64,000 nt of DNA from Anaeramoeba flamelloides (Eukaryota > Metamonada > Anaeramoebidae), in assembly GCA_027625915.1 (NCBI GenBank), contig JANTQA010000023.1:14756001-14820000 (forward strand), in the 5' to 3' direction. Numbering within the stretch: the first letter of the stretch is position 1; each line of letters begins with the position of its first letter. The notes beneath the pieces were generated by a model, which was not told the DNA's origin, did not search any database, and saw only the letters and a program-made list of their open reading frames with translations. Both the position numbers and the translations under genes were made by a program. This document shows positions 49,539 through 59,971 of the stretch, piece after piece.

Positions 49539-50087
49539 CATTCCAAAAATTTGGACACACCCAAAATCAAAAATATACAAAAAAAAAAAAAAAATAAAAA
49601 AAAAAAAAAAAACTCAATTTATTAAAATATGTTTCCCAAACCTAATATTAAAACTCATTGAAATAAACTGAGTATTAATGTTTTTATAAGTAATCATTTT
49701 GATCCAAATAAAAGAAAAAAATATAAAACTAAAAATAAAAAACCATTGTTTTCAAAATGATGAAAGGAGCAGAACAAAAAATGTATTGGTAAATTTGTTG
49801 AAATTTCACCAACAATTTTTGATCGATCAAATTTTAAGATACCATCGGCCAATTGTATGTGATTTTTCTATTTAAAAAACTCAACACTAACCTTCTATCA
49901 ACCATTGAAAAAAATTTTCAGATCTAACAAAACAGATTACCTAACCGGAAAAAATTGAAGGAAAACAAAAAAAAATATGACAAGAAATGAAATAGTTTGT
50001 AAAATCAAAAATTATTTCCAAATTTAATTTAAAGTGTGGTATTGTTATTAATTCAGCTATTTAAACTATACCCAAATTTTTGGAATT
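49539..50087 (+). mobile_element. 540-bp mariner-like MITE, copy 4 (subfamily b)
   Basis: Left TIR CATTCCAAAAATTTGGACAC and right TIR CCCAAATTTTTGGAAT, the pattern common in Tc1/mariner relatives. Full-length match to 62744-63279. The core TTTTCAGATCTAACAAAACA and GATTACCTAACCGG is shared with copy 3. Non-coding. Confidence 0.75.
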
Positions 50088-50586
50088 TTTTCTATCTGGA
50101 AAATTATATTTTATCGAATTAAATTGTTCAAATAATTTTAAAAATAATTTTTGATCAAAGATCTTTATTTAACCAATAGTGTTTATTATAATTGACGTTA
50201 CTATAAAGGGTAAAATGAAAGAGTCATTTAAATTGGTAATGAGAAGAATTTTAAAATGAATAAAGTTAAGAATTCCAATTCAAAGAGGGTTTCAAATAGA
50301 CAAAGTCATTCGAAGAATTTGAAAGTCAATTTAGTTTTCTAAAAAAAAGTCTAAAAAAAAAGAAAAATAAAGAGAGAGAGAAGAAATGTAAAAAAAGAAA
50401 AAAATGAACAAGCCAAAAATAATTGATGTGAGAAATCTGAAGTAAAATTTTTGGAATTTAGTTTGATCTTAATAATAAAAAGAAATAAAATTGTCTTAAA
50501 ATAAATTGAAATATTTGAAAAACTTTTCGGAAGCTTTTTTAATTCTTTCAAATACTGCCATGTATAAAAACAGGAACTGGACTAAA

Positions 50587-51855
50587 TTATAAAAATTCAA
50601 TATCAATTCCATGGTCAACAACATTTTCAGAACCTAGCTCTTCGTTTTTAAGGAATAAAACGTTCCTTGCTGAGGCGCCATAGGCTATTGCTTCATCTGG
50701 GTTAATAGATCTACACAATTCTTTATTATCAAAATATTGGGAAATTATTTCTTGTATTCTTGGAATTCTGGATGCTCCACCAACGAGAATCACTTCATCA
50801 ATTTCAGACTTTTCAAGTCCGGATTGATTGACTGATTCATGAAGCAAATTTTTAATTTGTTGGAAATATTCCGCACATAATTCGTAAAACTTGCTTCTGC
50901 CAATATTTTCATAATAATCGATTCCTTCAAAAAGAGAATCAATCTCAATTGTTGCTCTGTTTGAATATGATAACACCCTTTTCGCTCTTTGGCAGGCTTT
51001 TTTGATTCGGGACATTGATCGGGAACTTGACTTGAATCGTGATGCGTCAATACTCCTGTTTTGTTTTGTAAAGGAACCAGCACAGTAATCAAGCAATTTC
51101 TCATCAAAATTGGTACCTCCCACATTCCCATTAAAAGAGTGTGATAATTTTTTAAAGACATAGTCCTTGATCGCATACAGGGAAAAAGTTGTATCGCTGC
51201 CACCAATGTCAACAATTAAGATCTTTTTATTATTTGATTTCTCAAACCCATACGCAAGCAAGGCCGCAATGGGCTCATAAATTATAGTTTTGAGATTTAA
51301 GCCTGCTCTCGTAACAATTTTCTTGATTCTCTTTATTTGTGTTTCATTATAATAAACTGGTACTGTAATAATTGCGTCTTTGATGTCGGTTAAAAGATGC
51401 ATACTTGCAATCTCTTTTAGTTTTTCAAAATACTGAGTAATCAGAGATTCAATTGGAATGATCTGTTTTTCGTTTTGATATTCGACTTCTATTTCAATTC
51501 CAACCTCTTCCTCCTCGTTTTTGTTTTCGTTTTCGTTTTCGTTTTTGTTTTTGTTTTGTGTTTCTTTTTTAACAACCTTAAATGGCCATTTTTTAAGACA
51601 GGATTGAAAAAAGCTGGAAGAGTACTCATTGAAAAACAGTCGTTTTAAATCAAAAACTGTATTTAAAGGGTTACTCGATGATAAGTTATATGCATTATCG
51701 CCAACAAATTTTTCGTTTTCAGAAAAGGAAATACAGGTATGAGTTGTTCGATTGCCCTGTTGGTTTGGAATGATCTCAACATTGTTGTTCATTAAAACGC
51801 TAACGCAAGAATACGTATTCCCAAAATCAATTCCGATCGTATAATTATTTGTCAT
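50587..51855 (-). CDS. Divergent Hsp70-like protein, nucleotide-binding domain only
   Basis: Single exon, 422 residues, starting MTNNYTIGIDFGNTYSCV. It covers the Hsp70 ATPase domain: phosphate-1 loop GIDFGNT at 8-14, NRTTHT at 35-40, Lys71 conserved, EPIAALLAYG from 194, phosphate-2 loop DIGGSDTT at 216-223, the ACQRAKRVLS region, and adenosine motif VGGASRIP at 358-365. It stops at 422, right after INPDEAIAYGA, so the linker and whole substrate-binding domain are absent. The usual family length is about 640. Key changes against Hsc70: Thr13 is Asn, and DLGGGTFD is DIGGSDTT, replacing the Mg-binding Asp206 and Thr204. Nucleotide binding may persist but normal hydrolysis is doubtful. A short N/K/E-rich insertion sits at 100-117. 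The start at 51855 is preferred to an upstream in-frame Met at 51972, which adds only T-rich-encoded sequence. A regulator or decoy role, as suggested for other SBD-less Hsp70s (HSPA13/STCH), is inference. Confidence 0.88.
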   Translation of the reverse strand: MTNNYTIGIDFGNTYSCVSVLMNNNVEIIPNQQGNRTTHTCISFSENEKFVGDNAYNLSSSNPLNTVFDLKRLFFNEYSSSFFQSCLKKWPFKVVKKETQNKNKNENENENKNEEEEVGIEIEVEYQNEKQIIPIESLITQYFEKLKEIASMHLLTDIKDAIITVPVYYNETQIKRIKKIVTRAGLNLKTIIYEPIAALLAYGFEKSNNKKILIVDIGGSDTTFSLYAIKDYVFKKLSHSFNGNVGGTNFDEKLLDYCAGSFTKQNRSIDASRFKSSSRSMSRIKKACQRAKRVLSYSNRATIEIDSLFEGIDYYENIGRSKFYELCAEYFQQIKNLLHESVNQSGLEKSEIDEVILVGGASRIPRIQEIISQYFDNKELCRSINPDEAIAYGASARNVLFLKNEELGSENVVDHGIDIEFL

Positions 51856-52130
51856 TAATTCGAAAAGAGAAAAAAAGTTAAAATAATACAAAAAATGATG
51901 ACAATTTTTCAAAACACACTTCATAAAAATCAAACAGTAATCAAAAAGTTGAGTATTTTTAATCTTTTTCAATAATTTAGGAGTTTCATCAGCTTTGAAA
52001 TTGTAGCATCAGATTTATTCAAATTATTTTTTTTTGAAAATTTGAACAAATACATTTCAATTTCAATCCCAGTATGTTATTGCAATAAATGTGCATTATT
52101 CAAAAAAAAAATTGTTTTGGTTATTTTCTC

Positions 52131-52311
52131 TTTAAGGGACTAGTCTCTATTATTTTTTTTTTGACCAAGTTCTAAATAAGATTCATTATCAAGAAATAAG
52201 TTTAATATTGAAAATGAATGGGGGGGTTTCAAATAAAAGTAATTGGCAAAAAATTTTCTCAATGTCTATTTAATTTGAGGTAAAAAATTTAATAGAGATT
52301 AGTCCCTTAAA
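52131..52311. mobile_element. 181-bp TTTAAGGG MITE
   Basis: Ends TTTAAGGGACTAGTCTCTAT and AATAGAGATTAGTCCCTTAA are inverted repeats. Matches 2999-3176 in reverse complement. Non-coding. Confidence 0.8.
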
Positions 52312-52559
52312 AAAAACTTTCTCAGTGAAAATGGAAGAAATTAAGTTTTAAAACAATCTTGAAAGAGTTCTATGATCTCCTTTAAATTTGTCCACTGAGC
52401 ATTTCTTTTTACAACAAATGAGAAATTTTCACAATCCCTCTAAAAACCCCAATTCTAACAATTTTCACCAATCAAGTATTTATTGCCAGACGTATTAGTG
52501 TAAAGAGTTTTTTTTGTTGTGGGATAATTCTTTTGGTTAAATGATAAATTGCTTTTTTA

Positions 52560-52760
52560 AACCATTTGAAAAATATTTGTATTGGTTATAATAAGAGATA
52601 CTGTTACTTGTAAAATAAAAAGATCAATATTTTCATTCAAATTTCGTAATAAACTCACATCTCAAGAATTAAAATAAATCATCAATAGTCCATAATTCTA
52701 AAAGTTAAATTAATAATTTAAACTGATTTTAGAAATTAAAAAATTAGAATTGTTAAATGA
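52560..52760 (+). mobile_element. LINE family A fragment
   Basis: Aligns with 7840-7990 of LINE A copy 1 (ATTAAAATAAATC / ATTAAAACAAGTC, AATTCTAAAAG, TTAATAATTTAAA). Short decayed piece. Confidence 0.4.
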
Positions 52761-53151
52761 TATATACATTCTTTTTTTGGAAAGTTGAAAGAAAATTTTG
52801 TTTCATTTATTTTGAAACAAATAATATTTTTATTCATTAAATTTTTAAAGTAATTTACAAATTTGACTGAGAAATTGTATTTAAGCTATATTTCGAAATT
52901 TATATTTTTTTTAACTAATTGTTTGAAATTACTTACAAGAATCATTAAAAAATGGAAATAATTTTTGGAACAAAACAATATTTAATTATATTTTTGAAAA
53001 ATATTACTTAATTCCCAAAATATCTTCATGATACTTATTTTTTGAAAAATTCAAAATTCTTTGGCATTTTTTTTGAATTTTTACAAACAAGAAAATGACT
53101 TTTTTCAAACTTTAAAAAATAAAAACTTTATTTTTATTTTTTTATTATTGA

Positions 53152-54560
53152 AGTTGAAGAAGTGTAAATTACACTCTAGTTGCCCTTAGACTTAAATTTA
53201 CTTTCAGTAATTTAAGAATAAAATCATAGATTCCACGATTTTTAATCAATTAAAATAATTTCAAACTATCTAGGTTTCAAATCATTTCCTTAAGATTTAT
53301 TTCTTTTAATTTAATGTCGAAATATTAATCTATCTCTTTCATAAAGAAGTACATACCCATAAAAAATGATCAATTTCTTCTATAATTTCCTTCTTTTTAT
53401 ACTTTAAATATAAAGTACAAAATTTATTTGAATTTTTATTAATTAGGCAGTAATATCTATTTAAGCAGTTAGTTAATGTTCTGAATTTTTAGAATTATTG
53501 AGCTTGAGTGATAACTTAAATATTGTTGAGTTTTCAATCAATAATTTTGATTTTTATTATTGTGAAATATTTTTGGTGAGCGTCGTCAAGTGCCTAACTT
53601 TTTTTTAATTTTAGAAATAAAAAGAAAATTTTTAAAAATTTTCTTTTTATTTCTCAAATTAAAAAAAATCTAAAGGCGTTTTTCCAAAATTAAAAATAAT
53701 TGAATAAAATCAAAGATTTTACTCTATTATTTTAAATTTTGGAAAACCTAAAGACACTTCCAGATTGTAGAATTCAACAACTCGTTATATGTGTATTTGT
53801 ATATTTCTTTTTTTAGTTCGGTAATATCTTTTGAATTCCAATTGATTTTATTATTTATTCTTTGGTTAAATTTTATTAATTTTTGTAAATTGTGTAGAGA
53901 CAAATTTCCTAATTTCTTTTTAAATTTAAATTTCTTTTTATTGACAGAAATAATCATATTTTCTATTTTAAATTCTATTTTTGAAATAAGAATTAGTGTA
54001 TTTCTGTTTATTTTACAGATTCTAATAATACATGAATTAATCCAAGATTTTAAACAATTTAAAGTATTTATATCATAATTATATATTTCCAACCCATATT
54101 TTAATTGGATTATTAAAAAAGATTTAAATAATCTAATTTTTTCAACTATTATACAGCGAGTTGTTATTTATTAATTGTATACAGTTTTATATGTTTATTT
54201 CGCCTTTTTTAAATTATAAACTAAATGCGAAATTTTTTTCTAAATAAATATCTAAATATTTAATTTTGTTAAAAAAATCTTTTGAAACGACTGTTTTATC
54301 TTTATTAGGTTTTTAACCCAAATTGTATAATAATTTCATATATCAAATTTAATTTCTGATTTAATTTATTCTTATTTTCTTTAATTATTAAAATTAAATT
54401 CTCTGCAAACATTTGACAATGATTCAAAACTTTTACTTGTTTGATCTTGTTCAATTGATAAATTTTTATTAAACCAAAATCAAATTTAGAGATATTGAAT
54501 CACCTACATTTCTATTGTTTTTATTTGTTGAGATTATAATTGAGATATTAAGAAGCATAA
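53152..54560 (-). mobile_element. LINE family A, copy 2, 5'-truncated
   Basis: Minus-strand non-LTR retrotransposon. Near 54400 the frame reads MFAENLILIIKENKNKLNQK followed by FGLKT, the RT catalytic region with FAEN in place of the usual F/YADD. Downstream there is an open stretch of about 110 codons at 54092-53762 (thumb/post-RT region) ending where hairpin H8 is inserted. The Zn-knuckle-like domain follows near 53400, and the 3' end is GTGTAATTTACACTTCTTC at 53157. Several stops and the altered catalytic motif show it is inactive. Confidence 0.75.
53575..53760. mobile_element. Modular palindrome element H8, inside LINE A copy 2
   Basis: GGTGAGCGTCGTCAAGTGCC, then a type-1 palindrome (AGAAAATTTTTAAAAATTTT core) and a type-2 palindrome (AAAATCAAAGATTTTACTCT core), ending AAAGACACTTCC. 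Reverse complement of H1 in structure and in its position within the LINE. Confidence 0.85.
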
Positions 54561-55018
54561 AAAGTTTCAAATAAAAATTAGTTTTTGAAAAAATCAAAAC
54601 ACAAAATCTGTGATACAATTTTTAAGAATTAACTAAATTTAAATATAAAATAATAAGTTACTTTGTTTTTGTTTTATACCTGAAATAGATGAAATTTGGA
54701 ATTTAAAAAAAACTCAAATTCATAAATTTAATGATGATATTAACTTTTTGTTTTCATTGACCAAAGAATAAATTATAATTAAAAAAAATAAAAATTAGGA
54801 TCACAATAAAATTTCTGTTCATTTTTTAAAAATACTACTTCCTCAACTTTAATAATTTTAATTGATAACAAATCAAAAAAAAAAAAAAAATAGTTTTTAG
54901 ATTATTTATTTTCTTTTTTGGATTTTTTTTTGTTTTTCTTTTGTAAATAAAAATTGTCTAAAAATAGACTCTATTTTTGAGTTAGGTTTTAATTATGTGT
55001 ATATTTTGTTGAATAGTT

Positions 55019-55019
55019 A

Positions 55020-55110
<91 letters not shown>
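55019..55110. repeat. (ATT)n microsatellite, about 30 units
   Basis: Pure uninterrupted ATT/TTA triplets for about 90 bases, unusually long and perfect, abutting the TIR of a MITE on its right. Confidence 0.97.
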
Positions 55111-55112
<2 letters not shown>

Positions 55113-55308
55113 AGTTAGTTCCACTTTTAAGACACAAACTTTCACAAAATTTAAGGCACATTAAAAATCTCAAATTGAAGCACAAAACCCAAATTCTAAT
55201 ATAATATTTTATAAAAAAAAATTTCCAAATTTATCTCCTGTAATTTGAAATTTATTTGTGCCTGAAATTTTGTTGAAAGTTTGTGCCTAAAATTTAAAAC
55301 TGACTGTA
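55111..55308. mobile_element. 198-bp MITE with CAGT ends flanked by TA
   Basis: The outer sequence is TACAGTTAGTTCC...AACTGACTGTA. The arms continue for about 60 bases with shared GACACAAACTTTCA / GGCACAAACTTTCA and AAAATTT-AGGCACA blocks. CAGT termini between TA dinucleotides are the standard of Tc1/mariner elements. Non-coding. Confidence 0.8.
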
Positions 55309-56343
55309 AAAAATGCATAAATATTACGAATCTGAGTTAGTACCAGAATTGAGAAATTATAAATTATTAATTTATAGCTATCAAAATTCTTGAGGTTCCA
55401 TTTTTTATTTTTAATTATTGAATGATGGTTTTTTTTTTTTGCCAAATACCTAATTATTTAACTTTAAGATGATAATTTCAATTTTTTTTTTTTTTTCTTT
55501 TCAGTCCGCTCTAAACTATATAATCATTTAAAAATATTTTTTTTTCTTTTTTTTATTTTAAATTAACCTACTTCATGAATATTATAAACCATTCTTTTAT
55601 TTTTTTAGGTAAAAATTTCCAATAAACAGCAAGTATTCTGATTTTTTTTTTTTTGGATTAGTAATATATTTATTGCCTAAAAGAATGATAAGTAAAGAGA
55701 ACATGTTAAAATTTTGGGTTTTTATTTTTCAAAAATTCATTTTGGGTAAAACTCTTATTACAAATATAAAACTGAAATATAGCTTGATAAGTTTCAAAAA
55801 ACAAAAATTTCATTTTGAATATGCCACCCTATTTTCACTTTATGTATGGCCAAATTTAAATAAATGTACACATATTCTTCAAATTTATTTTGAATGAAAG
55901 TTCAGTAATATACAAAAAGGGTTTTATAATTTTTCTTTGTTTTTTTGTTTGAAAAATTGGAAATTTTTTGGATCAATAATTGTTTTTGAGTAATTTCTAT
56001 GAAAAATAAAAAATTTGTTATATTTTAGATTTCCTTGTCTTAATGAATTGTTAAATCATTTTCTCATTTTATTTTCCTGCTTTATTGATTTTAACATTTA
56101 GAAAACAAACAATTTAGATGATTCTAATAGTAAGAAAAATTGAAGAACAAAAAAATAGTTATCAAGCTAGATACAATCCAATCTTAGACAGATTTTATTA
56201 ACATTAAACCAATCTGAATTAAAATTGCAAAGATACCTCCCTTTTTCAAAGTTAATTAGAAAATAATTTAGTCAATGATTTGAACAACTCTAAATTAATC
56301 ATTTTTTTCCATTTTTCAAAACCAAAAATAATTTTTTACAACA

Positions 56344-56847
56344 ATGTCAAACAAACAAAAAACCACCTCCGAAAAGGTATTTGAAGCACTTGAAGAAGAC
56401 GACGAATTTGAAGAATTTGAACAAGGTAATTCTATCGATCACTATTATTTCTATCTAGGCTTCAATTCTTTTTGTTTCTAATTAGCCATCTATTACTTTT
56501 TTATCAAAACTAACAAACCCAATAATTGATTCGTTAGACTGGGGTGAGAATGAAAAAGATCAGGAAGATCAAGTTTTATGGAGAGACGATTGGGACGAAG
56601 ACGATATTGAAGATGAATTAGTTCAACAATTAAGGGTTTGTATTCTTTCTTTATCTTTGATTTCTTTTCACCCTTTTTTTTTTTTTTTTTTTTTGACATA
56701 ATTCCTCATTTCTTTTTTAAATCTATTCCTTTTAAAATCATTTTCTTTTTCATTTTCTTTTTCTTTTTCTTTTTCTTTTATTCTTATACAAAAATAAACA
56801 AAAATTTGATTCTTTAGGTTGAGCTTCAAAAATCAAATGAAAAATAA
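56344..56847 (+). CDS. SEM1: SEM1/DSS1, 26S proteasome lid subunit
   Basis: Three exons, 56344-56425, 56538-56635 and 56818-56847, joined in frame to 69 residues; human DSS1 has 70. The hallmark acidic-aromatic segments are both present: EALEEDDEFEEFEQDW (about 14-29) and VLWRDDWDEDDIEDEL, followed by a short C-terminal helix ending QLRVELQKSNEK. The protein is intrinsically disordered. It serves as a lid subunit of the 26S proteasome and in several PCI-domain complexes, and in many eukaryotes binds BRCA2. All donors and acceptors are GT-AG (GTAATT, GTTTGT). No open frame in the track reaches this length because each exon is short. Intron 2 contains long T runs and a TTTTC-type repeat. Confidence 0.93.
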
Positions 56848-57259
56848 TTTCAAAAAGATTATTTGATGAAGGTGTGTTACCATTTGGAATTTTTTATTTT
56901 AAAATCACCTATATACAAAATAATACAAAGAAAAGATGATAGTAGTTATCTCTTCAATTGACATTTTTTTTTTTTGTTTTATCAAACGATCCAAAATAAA
57001 CAACATTTTTATCGATGATTTTACCAGTTTTTCTATTTTTTTTTAAAAGACATTTATTGAAAGACCACCAAAACAAGGAATTTGAATATCTTCTTAATTA
57101 TGCTTTTCATGTGTAGAAAACACATTTAAAAATTATATCAATGAATGTAGACAATCCGATATTGCAAAGTATTTAAACTGGCAAATTATTATATATACTG
57201 ATATATTCAAATATATTTTATTAAATTTTAAGTTCAATTTCCAATTTTGAAAATCGAGT

Positions 57260-58140
57260 AACCCAACAAATAAAACAAATCAAGAGACCATATCTGTAGA
57301 AAGTCAAGCCAATTTTACAAAGTTTCTTCACATTTAAAAATCTAGAAATGGTTAATCAAAGTTTATGTAAAAAAATTTGTATAATGGAAAAGGAATTAAA
57401 AATTTTCAGATATTTCTTTGAATTTATCAGTAGTTTAATGGTGCCGAAACCTTCATAATTTTTTGTTTGATCTCATTAATTTGGTGTGTGTTTTTATTAC
57501 AAAACATAGTTTTTGAACATGGTTTAAATTTCAATACTCTCAAGTCAGCTAAAACTTGCTATTTTTAAAAAATTTTTAAAGTATATAAAACCTCAAAACT
57601 AATTCAAATTTTAAATAAAAAGTAATTTCAATTTTTTTATCAAGGAATATGTTTAGAAACAAAAATACATAATAAATTTAAAGTAAAAAAAATTAGAAAA
57701 GCCCTTGTAACACTTAATCGATTGTTTCAATAAAATAATATCAATAAAGGAGTAAAAATAACTTCTTTCAAAGGTCTTATTTTAAGTCAACTCTTTATTC
57801 TTGTATCGAAACATTTGATTTTACTCAAAACTATTTTAAAAGAATTGATAGATTTATCAATAAATCAGTTAATTTTTTCAAATAAATATTCATTCACCCA
57901 TCGTGATAAGTTTATAAAACGAATGCAAAAATTGATCTTCTAAACTAAAAAGTATACCGAAGAAGATAAAAATTAATAGAAAAATTAGATTTCTTGGTTT
58001 AAAACAATTAAAAATGGTTATAAAATTTTCAAGATTTGGAAAAGAAAATATTAATTGTCTCACGGAGGAATTAAAATTATTAGATTTGAAATTAAAGTTT
58101 CTATAATTCAACAGAATAGAAAATTCTACAAGTCGAAAAG
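57260..58140 (+). mobile_element. LINE fragment with RT-thumb-like frame
   Basis: Plus-strand frames read ILQSFF...QSLCKKI...KIFRYF near 57310-57430 and, near 57630-57930, KVKKIRKALVTLNRLF, then NKGVKITSFKGLILSQLF and LSINQLIF. The latter is the pattern seen after the RT palm in LINEs. Internal deletions and stops show a dead copy. Confidence 0.6.
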
Positions 58141-58212
58141 TTTAACAATATCTAAAAATTATAAAACAATAAAATGTGAAAATACAAAAGGCTGTGTTGT
58201 AGAATCTAATAG

Positions 58213-58312
58213 AGTGTTGTCTAGTTACTAACCTTTTTTTTTAATTTTATGAAATAAAAATGTAATTTACGAATTTTTTTATTTATTTCTCAAATTAATA
58301 ATAATAAAAAAA
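58213..58312. mobile_element. Modular palindrome element H9 (single type 1)
   Basis: ACTAACCTTTTTTTTTAATT, ATGAAATAAAAATG and the mirror TTTATTTATTTCTCAAATTA: one diverged type-1 palindrome, between a LINE fragment and a SINE-like copy. Confidence 0.55.
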
Positions 58313-58319
58313 AAGACAA

Positions 58320-58650
58320 TGGTACATTAACTAAGGACTCCCAAAATCGCATACACAATACTTAAGGTGAATTGGTTTAATAATTTGATAATTGATCATG
58401 AATATTCATTTGGGGATCATTATTTAATTGTTGTAATTTTTTTCTTTTATTTTTTTTTAATCTGATTTTCTTTAAACCTTTGTTCATTTTTAGCCTATGA
58501 TTTTTTGGTTTTTATTTTCAAGTTACTCATACCTTCATGTTCCAGTGCAATAGTATTAACAAGTAATCACTTAGATCTTTATCCTTAATAACTCTTCTTC
58601 CCAATATAAAGGAGATACAGCCGGGGAGGGGATATGGAAAAAAGATTAAA
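58320..58650 (-). mobile_element. SINE-like element, copy 3, tail missing
   Basis: GATAATTGATCATGAATATT, GTTACTCATACCTT and TCTTCTTCCCAATATAAAGG match 41540-41775 in order. The LINE-derived end is absent; hairpin H9 sits where it would be. Confidence 0.65.
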
Positions 58651-59480
58651 AACACACTTTGTTAAAACATAGCATGTTTTTCATTTTTGAAATTTTTTTA
58701 AAACCTTCAGAGTCTTCCCAACTTCTATTTGAATTTAAAAAAATTATAATTCCACAAAAAAAAAAAAATTAATATTGAAATGTTTACTATTTAATTTGTT
58801 TAATATAATCCATTTCATTCCAATTTATATCAATAGTCTCCCCATAAAAATTAACAATACCATGCGTTATTATAGAAAGAAGTCTAGTCATTTTCAGTCA
58901 GGTTATATTTTCAAGAAATCAAACTTTTTTATTTATTTTTTTTATATTTAAATTAAAGAAATCAACCCCTATCCATTTCGGATAATATTTATTGAACTCC
59001 TATTGAACATTTTACTTGATTTTTTTATATCATTAATTGCCATATTTATGTTATTTACTTTATTTTCAAACACTTAAAAATGCCCAAACCAAACTGTAAG
59101 TTCGCTACAATAACTGTTTTAGATAACCGAAAATCAAGGAAAACACAAGAATTTTAATTTATTAAAAATATATTTAAATCTTTCAAAAGCTCATTGAATG
59201 TTTTTTTTTATTTTATACTACACACATACTTCAAAAATAATAAGATTTCTTTTTTATTTACAGACAATATTTTTTGTTGAAATAATTTCAAATATTGTTG
59301 AATTTTTAACTATCCAAAAATGTATAAAATTGGATCGAAATGTTAAAAAAAATAATTCATTTCCAAAAATTTAATTTATCTTAGCCTGGCAATCTTTTCA
59401 TCTAATTTTTACTTCTTTTAGAATTTTATATTAGAATTATTTTTTTTTTTTCAAATTTCATATGTAATTTGGGAAAAACA

Positions 59481-59830
59481 GTAAAATTTGATTGTTAATT
59501 GGGAACTTTAATATATACGAAAACTAAAATCAACGAATAGAAGAAAAAAATCAACCCCAAGAATATTCTCATGATATTATAATCAATCAAATCCACAAAT
59601 CCAAATTGGAGTCAATTATTATCTATCCAAATCTAATAAATTGTTTAAGAGATCCCAAGCATAATAGTTATTCAAAACAAATTTTTAATAATTGATCTAT
59701 CAAGTTAAAACCCTTACTAAAAGAAAATAGAATTATAAAAACTAATATTTTGTTTAATCCTTCATTATCTCTTTGACTATTGATTTTTTCTTTTGTAAAT
59801 TGATCTAGCTTATTGTTTCCAGGATCTATA
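59481..59830. mobile_element. Decayed copy of the 70-bp-TIR MITE
   Basis: TTAATTGGGAAC, GAAAACTAAAATCAA and CAAATTTTTAATAATTGATC followed by ACCC-TACTAAAAGA align in order with 26025-26260 in kinase intron 3. The right TIR is lost. Confidence 0.55.
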
Positions 59831-59971
59831 AATTTTTCTTATAAAAAAAAATATTGTTAAACTTTTTTTCAAAAAATGACTAATTTTATATAAATATTTG
59901 TAATATTAACTTGTCCCTTAAGTGATTTGCCTCACCATAAATTTTTCTATAATTAAAGTGAGTTGTAATTA

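Larger units (their letters stand above)
48943..50586. other. Intergenic region between convergent genes
   Basis: The bromodomain gene (+) and the Hsp70-like gene (-) end towards each other here. Contains a TA/TG microsatellite at 49069-49130 and a 540-bp MITE at 49539-50087. No gene supported. Confidence 0.6.
51856..56343. other. Divergent intergenic region with LINE copy
   Basis: 4.5 kb between the Hsp70-like gene (-) and SEM1 (+). No host gene supported. Holds a TTTAAGGG MITE, LINE A fragments, a hairpin element, an ATT microsatellite and a TA-flanked MITE. 55320-56343 shows nothing beyond AT-rich DNA. Confidence 0.6.

Noticed and set aside
54982-55185. Poly-Asn frame
   Set aside because: Translation of the ATT/TTA microsatellite; not a gene.
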